Shown one piece after another: positions 42,697 through 51,800 of a DNA stretch of 64,000 nt (within the stretch, counting starts at the first letter, position 1; every line of letters starts with the position of its first letter). Both the position numbers and the translations under genes were made by a program. The notes beneath the pieces were generated by a model. That model worked only from the letters and a program-made list of their open reading frames with translations, did not search any database and was not told where the DNA came from. The DNA is from an uncultured Bacteroidales bacterium (lineage in GTDB: Bacteria > Bacteroidota > Bacteroidia > Bacteroidales > F082): contig ONKA01000012.1 of the NCBI GenBank assembly GCA_900318265.1, forward strand, positions 1-64,000, read 5' to 3'.

Positions 42697-45600
42697 TTAT
42701 TTAATGATTATCTTTTGAACTTTCACTTCGTTACCGTTGCTGATGCGCAGCACGCCCACGCCCTTGAAGTTGGCGGGCAGGCTGACCGTGTTCTGAGTGT
42801 CGGTAAGCTCGGTGGCATAGATCACGCGGCCCAGGACGTCGATGACGTCGAGATGGCCCGTGCCGTTGACGATAAGGTTGTCGCCGTTGAGGAAGGCGAA
42901 GGTCTCGCTGACCGTCGTCTCGTTCTCCTCGACGTCGGTGAAGGCGCCAAACAAGATCTTGAAGCGCGTGTTGTAGTCGCTGACGCGGCCCTCGAAGGTG
43001 TAGTGGTCATGCGTGAGCATGTCGGTCTTCACACCGGTGATGTTGTCCACCAAGGTGAGGCTGCTGAAGTTGGCGTTGGCCGTGTTCCAGCTCAGGGTGA
43101 AGTTGCCGTCTTCTTCGGCGACGAAGCAGAGGCTCTGGTAGTCCTTGTCGCTGTTGCGGAAGTAGATGGCCAGGTGTTCGTCGTCGTAGTTGAAATAGAT
43201 ACGGCCGGCGGGGTCGCCCAGACGGAGCTTCTTGGCACCGTCGTTCTCGGGACGGTTGAGCTCGAGCACGGCGATGTCGGTCTGACCGGCGTTGTCCGTA
43301 AGGGTGAAGTTAATTAACGGGTATGCCGGACGAGGACCACGGAAGTTAGGCTCTGCATCGTTTGTACGCATGGCGTTGGTGAATGTAGCCGTGGTATCTA
43401 TAGCCACCTGGATGAAAAAGCCTTGGTGCATATTAATGGTCGGGCCAGCAACCTTGGCACCCTTTGATGAATTAGCCATGTATTGAACGTAGCTGCCGCC
43501 CTTGGGCCCCGTAGTGGTCACGTCTGAGGGATCAAACACAGCGAAAGTCTTTGAATAATTACTACCTTTCCAAAGGTATTCATTTTCATCGGCATTCGCG
43601 AAAGCGTCGAAGTCCAAGTAGCTCTGGTAGGGATTACCGAGGAGGTTGTAACCCTTCAGCCCCGTCCATTCGGGTGCGTTGGCGGTGACAGGAATAGAAA
43701 TCGTGCCATTGTTCAGCGTACCGCGGTTCTGGAGGAAAGTGCGGTCTTTTGTACTTGGGTTATTCTGTCCTTGGCTATTTTGTCCGTCATTCCACATGTG
43801 CCAGTTGGCAAAGTACTCGAAGTGAAGTGCCAGCAGGTAGCCCTTGCCCGGGATAAGCTGGGTTTCGTTGTCATGAGTTTCCTGACCATTCAAGACATAG
43901 TAATAGTCAATGGGTTGCATAGGATCGTCCATATGCCAGTGGCTATTGCCTTTGCGCTTGAAGTTGACCCAGTGGTATTCGGGCTCAAAGAAGGTATAGA
44001 AGTCAAAAGGCTTCCATTGACGCATGTCTGCAGGGAACAAGGCGGCATCATCGTTGTCTTGTTCTGCTTTGACCCTACAGGGGTTATTGGGAAGAAGATC
44101 ATAATTATTTGCAGCATCATATTCTTCTTTAAAGCCAGCCCAATCATCTCCCAAGGCTGAAGGAACGATGACATTAGGATCGTTTATAGTATATGTAAGG
44201 CCTGTCATGCTGTTTTGCAACGAGGAACTGACATTGTGCCAACGGTTGCCCGACTGGATTGCATAGCTGCTGCCGTAGTCGATGAGGGTCTGACCGGTGT
44301 AGGCTTCCATAGCGGGTGCATCATCGGATTGAAGCAGACTGACGTTCTCGTCAATGTAGACTACCGTTCCTGCTTCAGAAGAAGTGCCCTTTGTCGTGCT
44401 TTCATTGGCAAACAAGTTAATGGCGCCACCCTTGAGAATATCCACTTCAGTGTTTTTGTATCTAGTACCAGTATTCTGGTTGGTATTCACTGTATAATCG
44501 TTGTGACGGGTTAGCATCTCATCCAGCGAAGCAGCATAGTCGACACCTATACCACCGTTGTTGCCTGCTAAGCAAGTATAGCCTTCAAAGACTAACACGG
44601 GATAGTCGCCGTTGATGTCACCACCGTTGGGTGAATTGGAATAAGAACCCGCCGTTGTACGTTTCCATGAAGAACCAGTACCCTTGCCATTGTTCAATTT
44701 GTTGAGCAGAGGCGTTCCTCCATCGATTACCCACAAGCTACCTTGTGATTCTCCCTCAGAATCAACAACTACTTTTTCGTTCCAACTGCCACCAACCATA
44801 TTATCATTGCTGCGGTCACCACGCATGTGACCAGGGTTACGGGTGTTGGAGTATTTGTTGGCGGAAGCTCCCGATTTGGGAATGGTGGAATTCCAGGCGG
44901 TGTAGTCAAGGCGATCCAAGACATGCTCACCATCGTCATCATAATCATCGTCAGAGTATCTAGGAGTATAGCAACTGGGTTCGGTGAAGTCGCCGCTACC
45001 TACCACTTGGCCGAAGGTGGCCTTGGTAAGGTTGCTGCTCTGGCGCGAGAAGCGCACATAGCAGTTGCTGATGCTACTGGTGTTGGTGGCTGCGATGCCG
45101 CCCACGGGTTTGACGATTTGCACATCATCAATTTTGTTGTCGAGGTAGTTGTACACGCCGTTGGTGAAGCCATTGGTAAACGAGCCCTTGTTCTCGCCAA
45201 TCATACCACCCATGGTGTAACCCGTGAGGGTAGGCATGGCCATGGAGGAATGAATCGTACCACCGTCGTTGTAGCCCACCAAACCACCCAGGATGATTTG
45301 GGAGTCACGCTGAAGTTGTGTCTCTATGACTACATGCGTATCAGGATTCGTGTAAACAGTCTCCGTATCATTGTCGCAGGTAAGGCGGCCAACGGCCTCG
45401 CAGTTGAAGATTTGGCCACCAGCCGACAAAGTGTCGGCAATAATACCAAAGTGTTTGAAGGTCTCTTTTTCACCACGGTGATTGCGGGCATGGAAGTCGC
45501 TATCGAGGACAACCACGTTCTTGACCGTACCGGTCACATTGGAGAACATGCCAGGGAAGACCACCACACTATAATCATAGCCTTCGACAACCTTATAGAA

Positions 45601-47919
45601 CTTTGATGCATTGTTCTTCAAGCCAGTAATCACATGACCATTGCCGTCGAAAGTACCTTGGTATGACAGATTCACATATTCGTTAGGATTGGTGGTCACA
45701 TTGCCGTTAGCATCCAAATATTGGTTGTTGCTATTACATACGTAGCCAGCTCCGATGGGCACCCAGTTATGGGCACTCATGTCGATGTCAGCCATAAGGC
45801 GAGCGTTGAGTTGGGGATGTGAAGCCACGGTGTTGTTTTCTTGATAATGGACTCGACCGTTCACTTGGCTCACGAACCATGCCAGTTGTTCAGGCGTGAA
45901 AATATCGATAGTTTGGGTATCGCTGGTGATGTTGGGGAAACCAGCAGGTTTTTTAATAACTACCTCAGTCCATACAGAACCAATAACGTTGATGACAGGA
46001 ACCTCGAAGGGATAAATGGTGGTACCGCCGTCCGGAGTGACGTACGACATGGGACCGTTCGTAATGAAGCCGTCGCCCCATGAACCCTCTTTTACTCTAA
46101 TCGGAATCTTGATGACCAGTTTACGGCCACGAGGCACATCTTCGCCTTCCAAACCGCAATACATGGCTTTGAAATTGAAGCCCGTGATTTGGATTTGCGG
46201 GTTGCCATCAACGGTTGTAATTGAGACAACGTCAGAAGATTTCAAGCGATTCTCTTTTCCATTAGCTGTCTGTTCATTCACCGCACCGTTGTCATCATGG
46301 CCGGGATTGTCGATCAAGTCAAGATACAGAATCGTGTTTCCATTACGTGAAGTCCTTGTTCCATAGCCATAAGGATCGTAACCTTCCGCTACCGTTCCGT
46401 TCTCAAAGGTGCAGGATAACACATCACCGGTTTCTTCATCCACCACGGCACTAACACATTTCACGGCATAGACTTCAATGTCATTGAAATCATATCCTCC
46501 ACCCTCATGCGGGGGCAAAGTAAAGCTTGATGAAATCACGTCTTGCACAATGGTTTCTTCCGTCATCTCCATGGGAGGCGTTCCTGCTTCGGAAGCGATG
46601 GCAGTGAAAATAGCGTTAAGACCATCCTGCCCCGAGGCCTTGAAGAATTTACTGCGAACTGAATCTTGTGTAACAGGGTCGATATAGAAGAAACGATTTG
46701 CAACATTTAAATTGCTGGTTGTTTTACTTCTAAAATAACCTGCTGCATTCCAAGCAGGGGCAGTTTCCCAGCCTGTCTCATAGGGATAGTCGCTCGAAAT
46801 CATGTGCATTAGACCATTGGCAGCAATATCAGCGTTTTCATAATACCCACTATATCTACTATTATAAACATCCGAACTTTGGCCGTTTCCACTATGATAA
46901 GTAGTAGCGTAAGCCGCATGCGGGTCGGCACCAGTGAAAATACCTACAGCGTATATCACAGGGCTTTTTGTGTCATCACCGGCAGTCACTGTGAGTTTTT
47001 TAATACGATTGGCCTGATAAGCGGCGGCATCGGCTTCATAAGCCTGGTTTGCATATTGTGAATTAGAACCATTAGCATCAGGATTTTCGCGAGGAATATA
47101 GAAATTATTCGGTGTGTTGGCTCCTCCCACATAACCATCAGTAAAAAACACCACTGAGGTTCCACGGGGATGCACCTTGTTTTCATCATCAATGTAGGTT
47201 TTCTCTTGTCTTGAATTCAATATGCGCCAAGCCAAATTAAGGCCATATTGGGCATAAGTTCCCTGATGGGTGTTTGTAGTAGTGATTCTATTCACGGCGG
47301 TAGTTGCCAAATACGAATTGATCGTTTTATTACCATTAGTAATAGTGGTAATTTCTCTAAGGGATGTTTGGCAATAAGGATCCGTGTTAGATTGGGCATA
47401 AGAAGGCAGATTAGTAGTGCCGGTGCCAGATGTGGGATACGAGAACAAAGTGGCGTTCGTTCGGCCAGAAAAAGCCACGATGGAAACCCTATGGCCAATT
47501 TTGCCGTTTTGTCCTGCATCTTCAATGTCATTCTCAAAGATGGAATTCAAAAAATTAGCTACTGAAGTTTGCAAAGCTGCAACTTTAGAACTGCCAGTAT
47601 TACCGAAATTGTCAGTCATTGAAGTAGACATATCGAGCACGAGCACGATGTCGGAGGGCACGGCCACGCTGTGGGTGATGTGCGCACCGGTCACATAGGT
47701 TTCCAGCCAAAGCTCACCTTCCGAGTTGTCGTCTTTGGTGGGATGGAACTGCTTCGACATTTGAAGCTTACCGCCCTCATACTCTTGGGCGTATGTTTTC
47801 ATCCCGCCCAATCCAAGCACGAACCCTATTAATAATAAGGTGCACCCGAGGGCGTGTTTCCATTTGCCTTGGCCAAGTAGGGCCAAGCCTTTGTTTTTCT
47901 TGTTGTAATTCTGTCGCAT
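42697..47919 (-). CDS. Giant T9SS-sorted surface protein with von Willebrand A domain (cassette 1)
   Basis: 1740 aa. Extended signal peptide (about residues 1-45, ending KTYAQ). A von Willebrand A domain starts at DIVLVLDMSTSM (MIDAS DxSxS at 96-100), with VSIVAFSGRTN and TSVVFFTDGYVGG further on. Long beta-rich regions follow. GLUG-like repeats lie around residues 870-985 (GGLVGYNDGGTIHSS, GGMIGENKGSFTNG, GGIAATNTSSISNCY). The C-terminal 80 residues (VETFAFLNG-like to GNEVKVQKIIIK) form a T9SS sorting domain. An adhesin-like role is inferred from vWA plus T9SS; the ligand is unknown. It is preceded by a 314-nt conserved leader and followed by the 81-aa protein. Confidence 0.85.
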   Translation of the reverse strand: MRQNYNKKNKGLALLGQGKWKHALGCTLLLIGFVLGLGGMKTYAQEYEGGKLQMSKQFHPTKDDNSEGELWLETYVTGAHITHSVAVPSDIVLVLDMSTSMTDNFGNTGSSKVAALQTSVANFLNSIFENDIEDAGQNGKIGHRVSIVAFSGRTNATLFSYPTSGTGTTNLPSYAQSNTDPYCQTSLREITTITNGNKTINSYLATTAVNRITTTNTHQGTYAQYGLNLAWRILNSRQEKTYIDDENKVHPRGTSVVFFTDGYVGGANTPNNFYIPRENPDANGSNSQYANQAYEADAAAYQANRIKKLTVTAGDDTKSPVIYAVGIFTGADPHAAYATTYHSGNGQSSDVYNSRYSGYYENADIAANGLMHMISSDYPYETGWETAPAWNAAGYFRSKTTSNLNVANRFFYIDPVTQDSVRSKFFKASGQDGLNAIFTAIASEAGTPPMEMTEETIVQDVISSSFTLPPHEGGGYDFNDIEVYAVKCVSAVVDEETGDVLSCTFENGTVAEGYDPYGYGTRTSRNGNTILYLDLIDNPGHDDNGAVNEQTANGKENRLKSSDVVSITTVDGNPQIQITGFNFKAMYCGLEGEDVPRGRKLVIKIPIRVKEGSWGDGFITNGPMSYVTPDGGTTIYPFEVPVINVIGSVWTEVVIKKPAGFPNITSDTQTIDIFTPEQLAWFVSQVNGRVHYQENNTVASHPQLNARLMADIDMSAHNWVPIGAGYVCNSNNQYLDANGNVTTNPNEYVNLSYQGTFDGNGHVITGLKNNASKFYKVVEGYDYSVVVFPGMFSNVTGTVKNVVVLDSDFHARNHRGEKETFKHFGIIADTLSAGGQIFNCEAVGRLTCDNDTETVYTNPDTHVVIETQLQRDSQIILGGLVGYNDGGTIHSSMAMPTLTGYTMGGMIGENKGSFTNGFTNGVYNYLDNKIDDVQIVKPVGGIAATNTSSISNCYVRFSRQSSNLTKATFGQVVGSGDFTEPSCYTPRYSDDDYDDDGEHVLDRLDYTAWNSTIPKSGASANKYSNTRNPGHMRGDRSNDNMVGGSWNEKVVVDSEGESQGSLWVIDGGTPLLNKLNNGKGTGSSWKRTTAGSYSNSPNGGDINGDYPVLVFEGYTCLAGNNGGIGVDYAASLDEMLTRHNDYTVNTNQNTGTRYKNTEVDILKGGAINLFANESTTKGTSSEAGTVVYIDENVSLLQSDDAPAMEAYTGQTLIDYGSSYAIQSGNRWHNVSSSLQNSMTGLTYTINDPNVIVPSALGDDWAGFKEEYDAANNYDLLPNNPCRVKAEQDNDDAALFPADMRQWKPFDFYTFFEPEYHWVNFKRKGNSHWHMDDPMQPIDYYYVLNGQETHDNETQLIPGKGYLLALHFEYFANWHMWNDGQNSQGQNNPSTKDRTFLQNRGTLNNGTISIPVTANAPEWTGLKGYNLLGNPYQSYLDFDAFANADENEYLWKGSNYSKTFAVFDPSDVTTTGPKGGSYVQYMANSSKGAKVAGPTINMHQGFFIQVAIDTTATFTNAMRTNDAEPNFRGPRPAYPLINFTLTDNAGQTDIAVLELNRPENDGAKKLRLGDPAGRIYFNYDDEHLAIYFRNSDKDYQSLCFVAEEDGNFTLSWNTANANFSSLTLVDNITGVKTDMLTHDHYTFEGRVSDYNTRFKILFGAFTDVEENETTVSETFAFLNGDNLIVNGTGHLDVIDVLGRVIYATELTDTQNTVSLPANFKGVGVLRISNGNEVKVQKIIIK

Positions 47920-48233
47920 TTACTTCGAAGTTTTTATTGTTTATACTTTAAATCTTTTCTTCTCTTGGATGGCACCTTATATATAAAGGGTTCGCGGCTA
48001 CGCAAAGACATAGCCCATCGGGGCACTCTCCCATCCAAAAATCCCAATCGCCGCAGGCTTTGCGCCCGAGGCGTGGCAAGGTTCGGTTCGGAAAGTGTCC
48101 AGCATGGTTCCTCGTAAGGTGCTGGTTTTAATCATTTTAGGATCCTAATTTCTCTTTTTGTTATTACTATAGTATTATGTAGTCAACGGATTGGGGGTAC
48201 CTTCCCAATGGGCTCCGTTGAGGCATACGAATT
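47920..48233 (-). ncRNA. Conserved structured 5' leader of giant gene 1 (candidate cis-regulatory RNA)
   Basis: Counterpart of 59483-59811. Shared elements on the minus strand, 5' to 3': a stem with arms at 48214-48220 and 48184-48190 (CAACGGA / TCCGTTG) enclosing GCCCATTGGG and GGTACC; the palindrome around ACTATAGT; the palindrome TTAGGATCCTAA (48137-48148); a CCAGCA...TGCTGG stem (48120-48125 with 48099-48104) followed by ACACTT; an AGAGTGCCC block; CTTTATATATAAGGTG; and ACTTCGAAGT directly before the ATG. No open frame of note crosses it. Function unknown; it matches no riboswitch class I can name. Confidence 0.6.
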
Positions 48234-48239
48234 CGGCTG

Positions 48240-48247
48240 CAAAAATA
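48240..48247 (-). promoter_or_regulatory. -7 promoter element for giant gene 1
   Basis: TATTTTTG on the minus strand, in a context (GCAGCCGAATTCGT downstream) identical to that of giant gene 2. It predicts a leader of about 314 nt. Confidence 0.7.
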
Positions 48248-48380
48248 ATAAAATTATCCATACATGACACTAAAAATTAAGATAAAACAAAAAAATAATG
48301 TAATATAATTAAAATCAGCAGATTAAGTGAGATTGAAAAATCAATCTTAAGTGAATCTAACATAAATAGTTCGCTCGCGA
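48248..48380. promoter_or_regulatory. Conserved upstream promoter region of giant gene 1
   Basis: The segment AATCTTAAGTGAATCTAAC (48342 onward) to TCGCTCGCGA (48380) matches 59919-59955 upstream of giant gene 2 almost base for base. TTAAGTGA occurs twice, 24 nt apart, with a GATTGA-AAAA-TCAATC hairpin between, a plausible operator. I see no gene here. Confidence 0.5.
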
Positions 48381-48420
48381 AGCTCGCGCCGCGCAGCGGG
48401 AATCCCTCACCACCATAAAC

Positions 48421-48455
48421 GACTGAGGGCGACCCCAAATGGGTCGCCCTCAGTC
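48421..48455 (-). terminator. Long hairpin after the second small-protein gene
   Basis: GACTGAGGGCGACCC and GGGTCGCCCTCAGTC form a perfect 15-bp stem with a 5-nt loop, 18 nt after the stop codon. The following T-tract is weak. Confidence 0.7.
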
Positions 48456-48473
48456 ATTCTCCATGAAACGTGC

Positions 48474-48716
48474 TTATTCTTCCTTGCGGCGTTTGCCGAC
48501 GAGGTAGGCTCCTGCCAAGCCGGCGAGAAGCAGCATGCCTTCGCCCACCGGAGTGTACTGGTCGTAGTCGACGCCCTGCTCGGGAATAAAAGCTCCAGGA
48601 CCACTTGTCCCAGTCGGTCGATTGGCGTTTGCCGTCCCCTCGTCGAGGAACACCTGGGCCATGGCCGGAACGGCCAGCATCGTGGCGATTGCGATTGTCA
48701 TTATCAGTTTCTTCAT
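48474..48716 (-). CDS. Small exported protein with C-terminal membrane tail (cassette 2)
   Basis: 80 aa paralogue of the 81-aa protein at 42442-42687. Signal peptide (MKKLIMTIAIATMLAVPAMAQ), then VFLDEGTANANRPTG, a short spacer, and the same C-terminal tail: PVGEG, LLLAGLAGAYL, GKRRKEE. Signal peptide end and tail are highly conserved while the middle differs, so the two ends appear to carry the shared function (sorting or membrane anchoring). ATG 48716 is chosen because it gives the signal peptide; the frame stays open further upstream through the repeat. It lies 158 nt after the 3535-aa surface protein on the same strand. Confidence 0.8.
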   Translation of the reverse strand: MKKLIMTIAIATMLAVPAMAQVFLDEGTANANRPTGTSGPGAFIPEQGVDYDQYTPVGEGMLLLAGLAGAYLVGKRRKEE

Positions 48717-48783
48717 CGTATCTTGTGTTTTATGTTGTTTTCTGATATCATGTTCGTTCTTCGGTTTGATGGACTCTGGCTCC

Positions 48784-48865
48784 TGGCTCCTGGCTTCTGG
48801 CAGTCTCTTGTGTGGGAAGGACTTCCCTTCTGTTGAGGCTGCCAGAGGCCAACAGCCAGTGGCCA
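48784..48865. repeat. Inverted-repeat element between giant gene 2 and its small-protein gene
   Basis: Arms TGGCTTCTGGCAG and CTGCCAGAGGCCA enclose the hairpin GGGAAG-GA-CTTCCC (48814-48827). TGGCTCC-type short tandem units extend the left arm, and the right side continues into AACAGCCAGTGGCCA. Outer arms resemble those of 41968-42064. Confidence 0.65.
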
Positions 48866-48874
48866 GTCGCCACT

Positions 48875-51800
48875 TTATCTCACCACAATCTTTTGGACCA
48901 TAGTGTTCGTGCCATCGCTCACGCGCAGCAGGTAAACACCTGCAGCGACGCCGTTCAGGCTCACGCGGTTCTTGTCGTTCACCAGGCGCTCGCTGTAGAG
49001 CGTGCGGCCTTGCACGTCGACCACGTCGAGTTGGCCCTTGCCGTTGACCACCCACTCGCTGCCGTCGAAGAAGGCGAACGTGCCGTCACCCTCGTTGTAC
49101 TCGTCCACACCCGTGACGGTGTAGGTGATGTAGAAGCGCGAGGCGTAGTCGTCGGTCGTGGCGTCGAAGGTGTAGTGGTCGGCGCGCAGCATGTCGGTGA
49201 TCGTGCCCGTCATGTTGTCGACCAGCAGCAGGCTCGTGAAGTCGCCGTGAAGCGTCTCCCAAGTCAGCGTGAACGTGCCGTTCTCCTCGGTGATGAAGTG
49301 CACCGGAACCTTTTCAGTGCCCTCGGGCGTGAAGACCAAGCCGTAGCGATGGCCTTCGAGGCTGGCTGACACCTGGAAGTTGGCGTTGCGCACGCCGTTC
49401 ACCTTGGTGGCGCCGCCCAGCTCAGGACGGTTGAACTCGATGACGGCCAAGTCGCGGTTGCCCTTGGTGTTCTCGGCGAAGAGGTTCACCAACGGGTAGT
49501 TGATTCTACCCTCACCACGATAGTACGGAGCGGTGTAGCCAGTTGCTATCTCGGCCGTAGCCATGTTTGGCATGAAGGTCAGTGTGGCGGTCTGTTCATT
49601 TTCATCCGGTTCGGCATGGACGAAGAAGGCCTGATGCTGGTGCAAATAACGTTCAATGATCGTCGGATTCGCAGAAGCACCATTCACGAATGGTGTAAAT
49701 GCTTTCAAGTCGGCGTCATAAACGTAAGCCTGGCTGGCATTGGGATTGACCTCGGCGTCGAAGAGTGCCATCAAATCGAGGTAGCCTTGGTAGGGGTTAC
49801 CCACAAGGTTCCAACCTTCATTGTACTCAGTATCCAAATGCTGGCTTTCCTTGTTGGTGAGAGTAACCTCCACACCACCCTTGTTCAGCTTACCCGTGCT
49901 GCTCATGTAGCTGTCTTGACTGATGGCCATCATGTAGCCCTTGCCTTTTTCGAAGCTCGTCTCGTTGTCATAATCGAACGACTGTCCATTCTCCTGATAG
50001 AAGTGGTCGGTGCGCTTCAGGTTGACCCAGTGGTGGAACTCCTCGGAGTAGGTGTAGAAGTCCCATGTCACTGCGCTCTGGTCGAACAGGCCGTTCGGGA
50101 AGTAGCAGTTGGCATCCATGCTTTCAATGTTGGCGGGGTTCATGAATCCAGTTGTGGCACCAAACGTGGCATTGATGGGAGCATTCTGCAACGGAGTCGA
50201 CATGAAGTGCCAGTCGTAGGTCAACGGAGCGCCCGTGTTGGTGGCCACGCCATCACCACAGGAGTTGTCGAAGGTGACACCCACCGTGGCGGTGATATCT
50301 GGCGTATTGCCGTCGGTGGCTTTCTGCAGCAGCACAGCATCCTCGTTGATGAAGAGTGGGTTGCTGCCATTACCCAGTGTCACATCTGTGGCGTTGCCAT
50401 AGAGGAACATGTTGGCGGTCTTGCCGTTGTAAACCGTAAACAGGTTGTCGAGGCCGTTAGCATTGACATTGGAGCCATAGAACAGGAACTTGCCGTCTTG
50501 GGTGGCGAAGCTGTTGTCCTTCGCGAAGCCCAAGATAGGCAGGTCGCCGTTGATGTTGCCCGAAGTGGGACGGAACCAAGGAGCCAAATTGGTGAGGTGC
50601 CTCGGATTGGCTTCCACCCATTGGTTCAGCGTGCTGAGCAGGCCAGGCCAAGTGGCAATCTTACCGCCACCATATATAATCTTGCTTCTGATATAGGTGG
50701 TGTCAGCAGTCTCGGCAGTCACCTTGTTGTCGTCGTACATGTAGCCGATTTCCTTACGGGCCTTCACAACGGCATAAGTGCCGTGGCCAGAAGGATTGTC
50801 GCTATCAGCACCAACAAAAACAGTCGTGCCGTCGGCAGCGTAGCAGTAGTTGATATCACCATCGTTGGTTGCAGCGAAAGCAGGACCAATCGGGTTGATG
50901 ACGTAGCAGTTCTCCACGGTGCAGTTAGCCTGATTGACAACAACCAAACCACCCAATGTGGTGGCGACGTTGTTCTCGCCCAAAGACACGTTGGCGTAGC
51001 TGTTGTAGAGGTTACCGCCGTTGATACCGACAAGGCCACCCACCACCGTCTCAGATTTTTCAGCCGTGATGGTGTTCACTGCAAAGCTGGAATGGATCGT
51101 CGGTTTTTGAGGATCGCCATTCGCTACTTCAAGCGCCTGAGCCAAGCCTACCAAACCTCCCATATTCACGGTGTTAGCCTTACCAATCAAATCGCCAGCG
51201 GCTTCCACATTGGCCAAGGTACCGCCATTCATCGTGCCGATGAACGTGCCCTTGTTGATGGAGTTGCCGTTAAAGTCAACCACAGCCACCGTATTCTGAA
51301 TCGTTGCGCCTTCGGTCACACCGAACATGGCAGCGTCATCGTTCACCAAGATGCTATGGATACCGGTGATCACATGGCCATTGCCTTCGAAAGTGCCCTT
51401 GAAATGCGTGCCGTTGTTACCAATAGGCACCCAGATACTAGCATCCATGTCGATGTCGGCAGTGATGGTGGCAACCGCGTTGGGGTGAGCCGTTGCACCA
51501 TTCAAGCCATTAACGTAACTGATGAGCCATGCCAACTCTTCAGGGGTGTCAATGTTGTTAAGATGACCGCTGAAGTTATTGGGATCATAGCCTTCCACTT
51601 GATCGCTTTCATACTCAGGATTCCAGTGTTGCACCGTCACCCATGTACCAATCCAGTAGAGGTAGGTGGGATCATTGTACTTCTCCAGTTGATACAAGCC
51701 TCCATCACGGAAGATGATGACATTCGGGCGCGCATAAGGATCTGCAAGCCATTCGATTTCATTAGTGGTTTCCACCTTCACCACCTCGGTGTAGCCATCG

